Virus record (IMG/VR): IMGVR_UViG_3300042385_000508
Span: 1-23,599 of that record
Strand: one strand, 5' to 3'
Length of the DNA: 23,599 nt
From: a virus
Below are positions 1 to 6,990 of this stretch, one piece after another. The position numbers and the translations under genes are program-made. Position 1 is the stretch's first letter. Each line of letters opens with the position of its first letter. Under the pieces are notes generated by a model that did not search any database, was not told the DNA's origin, and worked only from the letters and a program-made list of their open reading frames with translations.

Positions 1-1
1 T

Positions 2-853
2 AACCAGATTCTAGGTCGCTCGGTCGGGGGTTTCTCTGATGCTAGTGATTATCTTTCTGGTAACACGTCGTTCAACCGTGACCTATGCGGTGCAGCAATG
101 TGGGTGGTCGATGACCAAGTAGCCGCGTCTACCTACGCGGATCAACGTAAGTTTGTGGAACTGACAAAAAGGTGCGTAGCTAACCCACGACTAGAGTACC
201 ATGCCAAGTATGCAGATGCCGTTACGCTGCCGTGGTCGGGTCGTGTTGCTATGTCCCTCAACCTTGACGCAAACTCACTCGCGGCACTGCCATCTCTTGA
301 CTCGTCGAATAGAGACAAGGTATTGGCGCTGCGGCTGAACTCGACTCATAAAGTAACTTTCCTGTCCAACGTAGAAACAGAAGCAACCATCGCTGAAGAA
401 CTGCCATTCTTTCTAAGATGGTTACTAGACTACGAACCACCAGAGCATGTGCTAGCAACTAATAGATTTGGTGTCAAAACGTATATCGATCCATTCATCG
501 AAGCAGCGGCTTATGATAATAGTAGTCGTTCTGAGATTGCTGAGTTGGTGGAGTTCTTTGCTCGCAAGTATCGTGAGGGTGCTGCTGCGTGTGGGACGAA
601 AGTAACCAGTGTGTGGCGAGGAACGCTAACTGATTTCCAAGTTACGCTTCACGAGCTCAACGGGGGAAGGAATGTAGGGTCGTCTAACAACTTAGGATTC
701 GTTCGTCGGGGTATGACCGTGCTCGAAGAAGTAGGACTCATCAATACGAAGATTCGCCCAGTGCGTAGTCGAGGTGAAGGTGGCGGTAAGTTGTGGGAGA
801 TCAACGTCAGTGACGACTACGATATTGACAAGGGTATGTCCGACGAAACCTGA
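2..853 (+). CDS. Phage primase-helicase C-terminal part (DUF5906/D5-type), cut by the left edge
   Basis: The frame is open from the first complete codon at position 2, well upstream of the first ATG at 98, so this is the last 283 residues of a larger protein. The visible part begins inside an SF3/D5-like AAA+ helicase core. NQILGRSVGG is followed by an acidic Walker B-like segment (MWVVDDQVA) and a sensor-1-like strand ending in Asn (RVAMSLN). Behind it lie RFGVKTY and a winged-helix-like C-terminus, as in DUF5906 phage and plasmid primase-helicases. The Walker A motif and any primase domain would be outside the window. The expected role is origin unwinding and priming in phage DNA replication. 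It is the only plus-strand gene and converges on the structural operon, overlapping its last gene by 37 bases. Family assignment is from motif recall; the truncation is certain. Confidence 0.72.
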   Translation, partial: NQILGRSVGGFSDASDYLSGNTSFNRDLCGAAMWVVDDQVAASTYADQRKFVELTKRCVANPRLEYHAKYADAVTLPWSGRVAMSLNLDANSLAALPSLDSSNRDKVLALRLNSTHKVTFLSNVETEATIAEELPFFLRWLLDYEPPEHVLATNRFGVKTYIDPFIEAAAYDNSSRSEIAELVEFFARKYREGAAACGTKVTSVWRGTLTDFQVTLHELNGGRNVGSSNNLGFVRRGMTVLEEVGLINTKIRPVRSRGEGGGKLWEINVSDDYDIDKGMSDET

Positions 854-1284
854 TCGGGAATAAACATCCAGCGGTCTGCGCGAGCGGGTCGCTGGAAACC
901 TTCATGAAGCCACCCTTGTTGAACATAGGTGGCTTTCTCTTTTAGTTTGACGGGATCGATCACTGTGAGTTCGAGATCCTCGCTAGCCACAACGTAGTTA
1001 AGATGGAGCACTACATCATACCTTTCAATATTTTCGTAATCTTGGGGGGTTACGAAACAACCCTGCGGGCTTTTGTAATATGATAGAACTCTAATTAGTT
1101 TGTTTTCAAATTCTATAGTCCACATGGGAGCGTTAGGGACAAGGCAGTTATCGCTACAACCTAGGAGACGACACGCGTGAAACAGCGCATAAAAATTCTG
1201 AAGCTGAATTTTGACCCCCATCTGGTCTGCTCGTTTTTTCATCACACGAGCTTTTGCAATGTCAATCTGTTTTGTAGTCGGCAT
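817..1284 (-). CDS. Hypothetical protein, last gene of the minus-strand operon
   Basis: A 155-residue protein that I do not recognise. It begins with a basic, probably helical segment (MPTTKQIDIAKARVMKKRAD), has a Cys-containing stretch (CRLLGCSDNC, about residues 38-47), then alternating hydrophobic strands and an aromatic, basic C-terminus. No signal peptide or membrane segment is seen. Its ATG overlaps the stop of the gene before it (TAATG at 1284-1286), so it is probably translationally coupled to the connector-like gene and expressed late with virion genes. Its 3' end overlaps the end of the plus-strand primase gene tail to tail. Coding status rests on length, coupling and lack of a competing frame. 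Confidence 0.7.
   Translation of the reverse strand: MPTTKQIDIAKARVMKKRADQMGVKIQLQNFYALFHACRLLGCSDNCLVPNAPMWTIEFENKLIRVLSYYKSPQGCFVTPQDYENIERYDVVLHLNYVVASEDLELTVIDPVKLKEKATYVQQGWLHEGFQRPARADRWMFIPDQVSSDIPLSIS
907..943 (+). terminator. Rho-independent terminator for the primase-helicase transcript
   Basis: An 8-bp stem (AAGCCACC at 907-914 pairing with GGTGGCTT at 928-935) with a 13-base loop is followed by the pyrimidine tract TCTCTTTT. It lies about 55 bases after the plus-strand stop, inside the coding region of the opposing minus-strand gene. The U-tract is interrupted by C, which lowers confidence. Confidence 0.5.
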
Positions 1285-2216
1285 TACATCATCGTACGTA
1301 ACCCAGATAGTTGACCCACACCCGACATGTCAAACTGAATACTGGGTATCGCGCTGCCTCTAGCTGATTCCATTTCAAGCTCCATGTTCTTTTGTGACTC
1401 ATTCCAGTGGTAGGACGCACGCTCAAGATCGGCGTTATCCTCAGCGATGAGCGCGAGTAGGCCGTGTTTGATGGCAGCCAAGTTGGAAATGTAAATCATA
1501 TCATCGTCGCTGACCAGAGGTTCAAACGCTCGCTTAACAAGGACGTGAGCCGTTGTAGTATCCGTCGCTGAAGGTATGCGGTAGCGGCGGTATCTCGTGG
1601 TAGTAGCTGCTGGTCCGACAGTAGCCAACGTCGTAGTCGAGTCGTTTGCAACAGTTCGTATATCTAGGATAGGTCTCTCTTCTGACGCCTGAGAATACTT
1701 AATCGATACGATAGAGGATACAGGAGTGCTGAACGTGATTGTGCTACCCGATACAGTTCCTAAGTAGTATGAAGTACCGTCAGTTCCTACTACACTTAAA
1801 ATAGCTCCCCCTAAATCTACGGCGTCCTTGACTAGATCGTAGTCCGACGGGGTGATATACAGTGAGGATATAGCTGCGGTAACCGAGCGCATAGTTGGGT
1901 GATACCCCGCGTCAATCAGACCCCACAATGCTGGATCGACACTGCTGTTCATACCCGAAGCCTTGAAATCGTGCCACATCGATCGAACGGAAGAAGGAGC
2001 CCCCTTTAACTGGCACATCAAAACGGATTCGGCATTACTAGGCAGAGTGATGCACCCATCGTAGATTGGTAGCTGGTACTGAATAGTCAGATCGCGGTAA
2101 ATGCCACTAGAGTATAGTCGTGGTATTACCTGATTAAGGGCAGCACGTAAATTAGACGCTGGTTCCTTGTAGGTTCCTAGTGATTCTTCAACTTGAGAGT
2201 ATGTTAGTGCGGGCAT
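1284..2216 (-). CDS. Phage virion protein, head-tail connector/adaptor-like
   Basis: A 310-residue protein. The N-terminal 80 residues (LRAALNQVIPRLYSSGIYRD, then strands and RSMWHDF) resemble a type of phage virion protein I associate with connector or tail-tubular roles. There the helix pair lines up a strand region carrying 'L P S N A E S V' and 'W H D F'. The middle (about 110-235) is Thr/Ser-rich and beta-like. The C-terminus (about 235-310) is helical, rich in acidic and Met residues (LERASYHWNE), and ends in a Gly/Met tail. It is coupled to neighbours at its 3' end (TAATG) and has a 47-base AT-rich leader with no Shine-Dalgarno. The connector role is inferred from fold pattern and could be wrong; a structural virion protein is likelier than an enzyme. 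Confidence 0.5.
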   Translation of the reverse strand: MPALTYSQVEESLGTYKEPASNLRAALNQVIPRLYSSGIYRDLTIQYQLPIYDGCITLPSNAESVLMCQLKGAPSSVRSMWHDFKASGMNSSVDPALWGLIDAGYHPTMRSVTAAISSLYITPSDYDLVKDAVDLGGAILSVVGTDGTSYYLGTVSGSTITFSTPVSSIVSIKYSQASEERPILDIRTVANDSTTTLATVGPAATTTRYRRYRIPSATDTTTAHVLVKRAFEPLVSDDDMIYISNLAAIKHGLLALIAEDNADLERASYHWNESQKNMELEMESARGSAIPSIQFDMSGVGQLSGLRTMM

Positions 2217-2263
2217 AGTGTTAGTATAGTTAGATTGAGTGCTATGGTTTTTGTTGTTAGATT

Positions 2264-3178
2264 TTATATTCCTATTGTCACGAAACTAACATTTCTAGTT
2301 GTTAGCGTTACGCCCCCACCGCTCGCTGCGGGCACTGATACTGATCCGAATGAAAAAGAACCGACGTAAATTCCCAATCGCCAGCAATCAACTGTTGTTT
2401 GAGCCGATTCATAAAAAGTCAAATACCCATCGGCTTCATACATGACAAACTCCCACGTCACCAAGTCCAAGTCTTGGCCACTCGCCGCATTGTGAGCGAT
2501 TGATATGCTGTTAGCGTTTTCTGTGACTGTGACCCCAGTTCCTGCCACAATCCTGCGGAGCATCCACTTTCCTGTAGTCGGTTCAAACTTCTGGAGAACC
2601 CCAGCGCCTCCACCGCTGCTGGCAGTATTGTCAAGTAACGAAGGCTGGAACTGATCGATGTGTCCTGTATGGAGTATGTTTAGTTCTACGTTGTCCCCGT
2701 CAGCGACAACCTCACACAGTTGCACGATACGTTTCCCTACCGCACCAACTGGCTCACTACCTCCAATAAGCTGGGGAGCGACAGATGGGGGCCAACTTAC
2801 ATCAACATCGATTAACGCTGAGGTCGCGACACCACTAACATCCTCTGTTATTTCGCAATAGACTTTGTCCCCAACTCCTACAGGGATAGCGCTACCTCGT
2901 GTAGTTGGAAGCCCAGTAATAACAATATGAGCTACAGCGTCGCCTACCATCTTACGGGCTACGACGTGACCATATCGCATTAGCAATACCCTGTTATTGG
3001 AGTCATCGAACTCTAAACGCGGGAACAGCGCGGAACTTTCTTTATCCTCGTATGGGTCACTACCGCTAACGTCAGGACGGGGAGAGTCCACACCAAAAGC
3101 ACCGTAGCTAGACTCGGTGTAAGGTTCCGCGTTGCGTATAGGCGCTGGAGACTGTATTTGGTTTGGTTCCGTGTTCAT
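2264..3178 (-). CDS. Putative phage virion/tail protein
   Basis: A 304-residue protein with a Pro/Asp-rich N-terminus (about 1-45) that looks disordered, then beta-rich segments. Residues about 195-235 contain VAGTGVTVTENANSISI, a pattern common in phage tail and fibre proteins, and the C-terminus has the glycine-rich PAASGGGVTLTTRNV. No enzyme motif, signal peptide or membrane helix is present. Its ATG overlaps the stop of the preceding virion gene (TAATG at 3178-3180), so the two are probably made together. Assignment as a virion component is from composition and neighbours; no specific family is claimed. Confidence 0.55.
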   Translation of the reverse strand: MNTEPNQIQSPAPIRNAEPYTESSYGAFGVDSPRPDVSGSDPYEDKESSALFPRLEFDDSNNRVLLMRYGHVVARKMVGDAVAHIVITGLPTTRGSAIPVGVGDKVYCEITEDVSGVATSALIDVDVSWPPSVAPQLIGGSEPVGAVGKRIVQLCEVVADGDNVELNILHTGHIDQFQPSLLDNTASSGGGAGVLQKFEPTTGKWMLRRIVAGTGVTVTENANSISIAHNAASGQDLDLVTWEFVMYEADGYLTFYESAQTTVDCWRLGIYVGSFSFGSVSVPAASGGGVTLTTRNVSFVTIGI

Positions 3179-4842
3179 TAGGTTCCAGTTCCAGTTAGGG
3201 CTATGGTGTAAGGATTCCTGCTTCCAGAGACGTTACTATTGATGTGCATTGCTGCAACACGGGCTCCTGCTACAGAGGGAGTAAACCTTACTATGAACGT
3301 GGTAGTCCCTGCGGGGGCGACAGGTGGTGTAGGCGCCGTAGTGACAGTATAGTTCGCCGCTGCAACTCCTGTGATTGTGATACCAAGACCTACTAGATTT
3401 GTGGTTCCAGAGTTTCTGATTGTGAACGTCAACGAGAAGTTCGTGCCTACTGTTCGGGAACCGAAATTAACGCTACCGCCATCAGGCAGGGCGGTAAGCG
3501 CGGGCTGCTCTATGGTGATATAAGGCTCGGGCAGTGGGGCGCTAGGTGGTGTGTTAATCTCTGTCACTGCAGGGAACGTAGGGGCGTACGCCGTGCGGAT
3601 CGAACGGACAAATCCTCCACGATAAGGCTCCTGCTGATCGAACGCGACAATAGTAGCGGGCCACGTAAGATAGTTAGTTTCTTGAAAGAATCGTTCGGTG
3701 CCCACAACGTATTTGAATACGGGGTCCGTGGTCCCTGTATCCGCTTTGAACGATACGGAACCATGAAGACAGTCAGGTATGCTGACAGAAAAGAAAGGAC
3801 ATGAATAAATGATGCTTGTTGGGAGCATCGGCACAACTTCAGGTATGTCAAAAGCCGTAGCTCTCCAGTAACGGACAGACCGCTGCTTACAGGGTCCTCG
3901 GTATCCTTCAGGGTGAAACCGCAATACAGGGTGGATATTAGAACCCCCGTCCCGTCGTGACCAGTTAATCATCTCGTAGTGCTGAAGAACTGGGGGCCAC
4001 GAGTAGTTGTCGTTTGTGAAAAAGTCATCAATGACGATAGCCCCAGTTAAGGTCGTGTCGCCGCCGCTATACGCAGTTCCTGAAACGACTGTCTCAGTTG
4101 TAACTGCGTACCATTCGCAAGAAAGTTGTTTGCCAGTGCGCTGGGTTCCATCTGACTGGAGCCCCCAATAACTATTAGTGGGGTCCAAGAAAGCATTAGC
4201 TATACTGACGGAAACGACGGGGGAGGTTCCAGTCGTGTAAGCTGTCTCCGTCTTGTAGAGAAGGTTTACTGACTCAGTCAACCTCCGCCCGTTAAGCGAG
4301 TCGACGCCGATATTACGAGTAGTGCAGCGCTTAACATAAACGTGTACATCAACGACGAACATGGATTCCAATACCTGATCCCCTATGCGGGATTGCTTTC
4401 GCTGGGCTAGCACGTAGTCCGATCCGAATAAGCTTGTGGGCGTCGTGGACGGGTAAACGGGATCTACGTAGGTGACGGGCATCGTGGCGCCCATAGCGGG
4501 TGTAAGAGGGTTGAACGCGTCACGACGAGTAACATACGTGCGTGCAACGGCGTCGAAGTTTTGACCGCCGATGTCTGCCTTTGTAAACTCCCAGTTATAC
4601 TCATCTTGATTATTACGCACTGCGGCATAATAGAACTCGTAAATCCCATCGCGTTCGTTGTTTACTGCTCGGATATAGACGAGTTCGTGGTTCGGCCACT
4701 TAGCGGTATCAGGATGCGGGGTTCCGTATTCTGGAAAGTCTTTGCGCGTGGAGTCCTCAATTTGAGAAAACAAAATATCGCCCACTAAGGGAGTAGGTAA
4801 TACCCTAGTATCTTGTCTTTTTGGTGCTTGAGGAAGCGGCAT
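3178..4842 (-). CDS. Large phage virion protein with a C-terminal ASH/Hydin-type Ig domain
   Basis: A 554-residue protein. Residues about 20-110 (FPEYGTPHPDTAKWPNHELV, then YEFYYAAVRNNQDEYNW) form a distinctive block I associate with uncharacterised phage virion proteins. The middle is beta-rich. The last ~100 residues start with the SVNFGSRTVGTNFSLTFTIR motif and end in IALTGTGT, which is the ASH (ASPM-SPD-2-Hydin) or 'choice-of-anchor D' Ig-like fold. Such domains often decorate surfaces of secreted bacterial proteins and here may give the virion a binding or stabilising surface. It is the first gene of the left cluster, after an 80-base gap from the lysis module and a hairpin 8 bases before its ATG. 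There is no good Shine-Dalgarno. Virion role is inferred. Confidence 0.6.
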   Translation of the reverse strand: MPLPQAPKRQDTRVLPTPLVGDILFSQIEDSTRKDFPEYGTPHPDTAKWPNHELVYIRAVNNERDGIYEFYYAAVRNNQDEYNWEFTKADIGGQNFDAVARTYVTRRDAFNPLTPAMGATMPVTYVDPVYPSTTPTSLFGSDYVLAQRKQSRIGDQVLESMFVVDVHVYVKRCTTRNIGVDSLNGRRLTESVNLLYKTETAYTTGTSPVVSVSIANAFLDPTNSYWGLQSDGTQRTGKQLSCEWYAVTTETVVSGTAYSGGDTTLTGAIVIDDFFTNDNYSWPPVLQHYEMINWSRRDGGSNIHPVLRFHPEGYRGPCKQRSVRYWRATAFDIPEVVPMLPTSIIYSCPFFSVSIPDCLHGSVSFKADTGTTDPVFKYVVGTERFFQETNYLTWPATIVAFDQQEPYRGGFVRSIRTAYAPTFPAVTEINTPPSAPLPEPYITIEQPALTALPDGGSVNFGSRTVGTNFSLTFTIRNSGTTNLVGLGITITGVAAANYTVTTAPTPPVAPAGTTTFIVRFTPSVAGARVAAMHINSNVSGSRNPYTIALTGTGT

Positions 4843-4850
4843 AGGAAAAC

Positions 4851-4869
4851 GCTACACTTTTTGAGTAGC
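4851..4869 (-). promoter_or_regulatory. Stem-loop just upstream of the 4842 start
   Basis: On the minus strand GCTAC pairs with GTAGC around the loop TCAAAAAGT. It ends 8 bases before the ATG of the 554-residue virion protein. It could modulate ribosome access or be a weak terminator (GTTTTCC follows). The stem is only 5 bp, so chance is possible. Confidence 0.25.
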
Positions 4870-4922
4870 AAGTCAATAAGATTATGCGTCGGCTAGATAA
4901 AGTATAGGTGTAATCTAAAGTT

Positions 4923-5555
4923 TTAGACTGCCTTCCACCTGTTTGGCGCGATGACGTTACCCTTGCGCCTTTCAGTTTCTTCGATGAGACAGTATTCAAA
5001 AGTTCTTACTTTTTCTTCCCAGTCATTCTTACCAAAAGGATTGGTGGCGTCCGCAAGCCATGAGACAAATAGTTCACGAAGCGGGGCAAAGATGGCGGTC
5101 TTAGCGGTCTGACATCCCTCGGAGGAAGTGCTTGCTCCCTTTGCGTCGTGGATGTTAATTGCATGAACGCCCCAATGGTCGTAGGTTCCCCCGCCAATCT
5201 TGTCACGTTTCACCAATACTTGCGCGCACTGCCTGAACGCTGGTCTTCCTTTGTGTAGTCCTGCACCATATAGCCAAACGCCCGTAGCGAGGCTTGCACG
5301 CCCTTTGTTGGAGCCTGTGCCCGAACCAGCACGGTATCCTGTTGGATCGGTGTTGGCTTGGTAAGTTACTACACCATGCTGCGGTGAGTAAAGGCACCAC
5401 GCGTCGTCCCATTGATTACGATCGTTCTGTCCTTCTACTCCCATGCTATCGAGATAGTAACCACGGATTGATAGCCAACAACACTTTGTCAGGTCGCAGC
5501 CGTTAGCTTTGAGAATAGATACAACTTCGTCGTGGGTAATGCGTGGGGTGGGCAT
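4923..5555 (-). CDS. Putative phage lysin with an L,D-transpeptidase (YkuD)-like active-site motif
   Basis: A 210-residue soluble protein without signal peptide, the last gene of the lysis module. The region INIHDAKG (His136) followed by STSSEGCQT (Cys148) matches the H...S-x-G-C pattern that marks the catalytic His and Cys of the YkuD fold. The preceding ANTDPTGYRAGSGTGSNKG segment is typical of a set of phage proteins annotated as cell-wall enzymes. I infer that it cleaves or remodels peptidoglycan at lysis, from the motif and from neighbouring holin-like genes. A classical lysozyme or amidase motif is absent. It starts 2 bases after the lipoprotein stop (TAATTATG), so coupling is likely. 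Alternatives: a tail-associated wall enzyme, or a fold of different chemistry. Confidence 0.55.
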   Translation of the reverse strand: MPTPRITHDEVVSILKANGCDLTKCCWLSIRGYYLDSMGVEGQNDRNQWDDAWCLYSPQHGVVTYQANTDPTGYRAGSGTGSNKGRASLATGVWLYGAGLHKGRPAFRQCAQVLVKRDKIGGGTYDHWGVHAINIHDAKGASTSSEGCQTAKTAIFAPLRELFVSWLADATNPFGKNDWEEKVRTFEYCLIEETERRKGNVIAPNRWKAV

Positions 5556-5557
5556 AA

Positions 5558-5686
5558 TTATTTTGCGTCAAGGATTGCGACTACGACTTCTGGATCGGCA
5601 CCATAAGTGCGCGAACCGTCTGGGTTGACCGTTAATGTGCAGCTTGAGTAAGCAAGTGCTAAAATGATTGTAATTAGTAGTTTCAT
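5558..5686 (-). CDS. Tiny lipoprotein (42 residues), possible spanin-like lysis protein
   Basis: Starting at the ATG at 5686, the reading frame gives 42 residues: a basic start (MKLL), a hydrophobic run (ITIILALAY), then SSC at residues 14-16 as a relaxed lipobox, and a mature part beginning CTLTVNPDGSRTYG. The 'NPDGS' stretch after a lipobox is a pattern I associate with small phage and bacterial lipoproteins. The ATG overlaps the TGA of the upstream gene (ATGA at 5683-5686) and the stop is 2 bases before the lysin gene, which supports it as real. An outer-membrane lysis lipoprotein (o-spanin-like, Rz1 analogue) is plausible from size and place, but it lacks the proline-rich character of Rz1. 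Confidence 0.6.
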   Translation of the reverse strand: MKLLITIILALAYSSCTLTVNPDGSRTYGADPEVVVAILDAK

Positions 5687-6123
5687 TTGTATATGATTTT
5701 CACGTTTGATTTCTTACCATAAAATTTCCAGCCGAAGGCACACACGCCAGCGTAAATGATTCGTGCGTCCCAAGGTGCGCGGGGCGCAATTAAATCGCGT
5801 ATCCAACAATCAATCTCTTTACGAGTGAACGGCGTGTTGCGACAACCACCTAGTTGATAACCAAGATCGTGCACTAAGCCGCCGATCATGTTCGCGGGAG
5901 TATCGTTGTAGCACGTTAAGCCATCCCATTCGTAGCCTTCAAAGATAGTCAGTCTGCCGTCGCGGAAGGATGCGATATGGTATAGCCCATCATTCGTCCA
6001 AACGTCAAACGGCTCGATTACGCGACCAATCAGATAGGTTTTGTCTGACGCAAGGCGATATGCCCAGTTGTCAGAGAGTCTGCCGTCGTCGGAGTAAACT
6101 AATTTATTAGTGCTGGTAATCAT
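5683..6123 (-). CDS. DUF1353-like phage protein
   Basis: I choose the ATG at 6123, giving 146 residues (MITSTNKLVY). A longer frame to a TTG at 6186 is possible, but its extra 21 residues lie over the separate small membrane-protein gene. The block GYEWDGLT, then GGLVHDLGYQ, a basic/acidic helix (RKEIDCWIRD) and a C-terminal YAGVCAFGWKFYG match the DUF1353 pattern (W-D-G, then H-D, then D, then an aromatic Gly-rich helix) found in phage lysis or tail regions. The function of that family is not established. The conserved His and Asp residues suggest a metal-dependent hydrolase, which is inference. The 3' end is coupled to the lipoprotein by ATGA. Confidence 0.6.
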   Translation of the reverse strand: MITSTNKLVYSDDGRLSDNWAYRLASDKTYLIGRVIEPFDVWTNDGLYHIASFRDGRLTIFEGYEWDGLTCYNDTPANMIGGLVHDLGYQLGGCRNTPFTRKEIDCWIRDLIAPRAPWDARIIYAGVCAFGWKFYGKKSNVKIIYK

Positions 6124-6217
6124 CGTCGTCAAAAAAGTTTGAGCAAACCATACAAACCATGACAACAACAAAAATTGTAGTCGCAATAATTTTTAAATAT
6201 AAGTGTTGGTCGCTCAT
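6107..6217 (-). CDS. 36-residue single-pass membrane protein of the lysis module
   Basis: From the ATG at 6217 the frame encodes 36 residues: a polar start (MSDQHLYLK), one hydrophobic helix (IIATTIFVVVMVCMVC, residues 10-25), then SNFF and a run of four Asp ending DYQH. The ATG overlaps the TGA of the upstream holin-like gene (ATGA at 6214-6217), and its end overlaps the start of the DUF1353-like gene by 17 bases. The topology (one helix, acidic outer tail) fits a pinholin, an antiholin or a reduced inner-membrane spanin. It is too short to choose between them. The coupling on both sides argues that it is translated. Confidence 0.5.
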   Translation of the reverse strand: MSDQHLYLKIIATTIFVVVMVCMVCSNFFDDDDYQH

Positions 6218-6411
6218 TGTTCAATTCTGCTTGGTGTTTGGTCAATGTAGCTTCGGGCGGTAATCAAACCTGTCATCGCGACTGAAAGCATAAATGATGC
6301 AGTCTCGCGCCAATCGGAAAAATTAACTGTTGGCAATCCTGCGCTGGCACTTGTTCCCATTGCGATAAGAATGTATAGGGATAACCTTGCACTAGATTGC
6401 TTTTGATTCAT
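6214..6411 (-). CDS. Small membrane protein, holin candidate
   Basis: Starting at the ATG at 6411 gives 65 residues (MNQKQSSARLSLY). A longer in-frame version begins at 6456 but would lie over the previous gene, whereas 6411 forms an ATGA overlap (6408-6411) with the previous stop. Two hydrophobic segments are visible, about residues 9-25 (LSLYILIAMGTSASAGL) and about 35-48 (FMLSVAMTGLITA), with a polar C-terminus. Size, two helices and position between another membrane gene and the lysin fit a class II holin. No family match is claimed. Confidence 0.55.
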   Translation of the reverse strand: MNQKQSSARLSLYILIAMGTSASAGLPTVNFSDWRETASFMLSVAMTGLITARSYIDQTPSRIEQ

Positions 6412-6593
6412 TTCTTTTTCTTCAATAGGTTGAAAAGTGTAATGCTGGAAACGCAAATCAGCAGCATTGTCGAAGACGTTTTTAACGCCCAGTCTAATTG
6501 TTCTTGGAATTGTGTAATAACGCCCAATGAAGATGCAGCAATTCCTATTAAACCATTGACGATATTGTATGTCACACTGTGTTCCTCAATCAT
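6408..6593 (-). CDS. Small membrane protein, second holin/antiholin candidate
   Basis: A 61-residue protein with two hydrophobic stretches: about 9-26 (YNIVNGLIGIAASSLGVI) and about 42-57 (TMLLICVSSITLFNLL). It ends in four lysines, a typical cytoplasmic tail of phage holins. It follows the 124-residue Pro-Glu protein after a short gap (stop at 6599) and is coupled by ATGA to the next membrane gene. The two adjacent small membrane proteins could be a holin/antiholin pair or two subunits of one channel. This is inference from topology only. Confidence 0.55.
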   Translation of the reverse strand: MIEEHSVTYNIVNGLIGIAASSLGVITQFQEQLDWALKTSSTMLLICVSSITLFNLLKKKK

Positions 6594-6598
6594 GATAT

Positions 6599-6973
<375 letters not shown>

Positions 6974-6990
6974 AAAATTATAATCTAGAT

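Noticed and set aside
4845-4876. Promoter-like TTGACT on the minus strand at 4871-4876
   Set aside because: At 16-17 bases the -10 would be TAGCGT or AGCGTT, a poor match, and would place the start of RNA at or past the ATG. Kept only as a possibility.
4915-4928. Inverted repeat TCTAAA/TTTAGA at the lysin stop
   Set aside because: Six AT-rich pairs with a two-base loop and no U-run make a poor terminator.
6124-6186. TTG-started 21-residue hydrophobic extension of the DUF1353-like protein
   Set aside because: It overlaps the coupled 36-residue membrane gene in another frame and the ATG at 6123 gives the conserved domain directly. The hydrophobic look comes from the shared codons.
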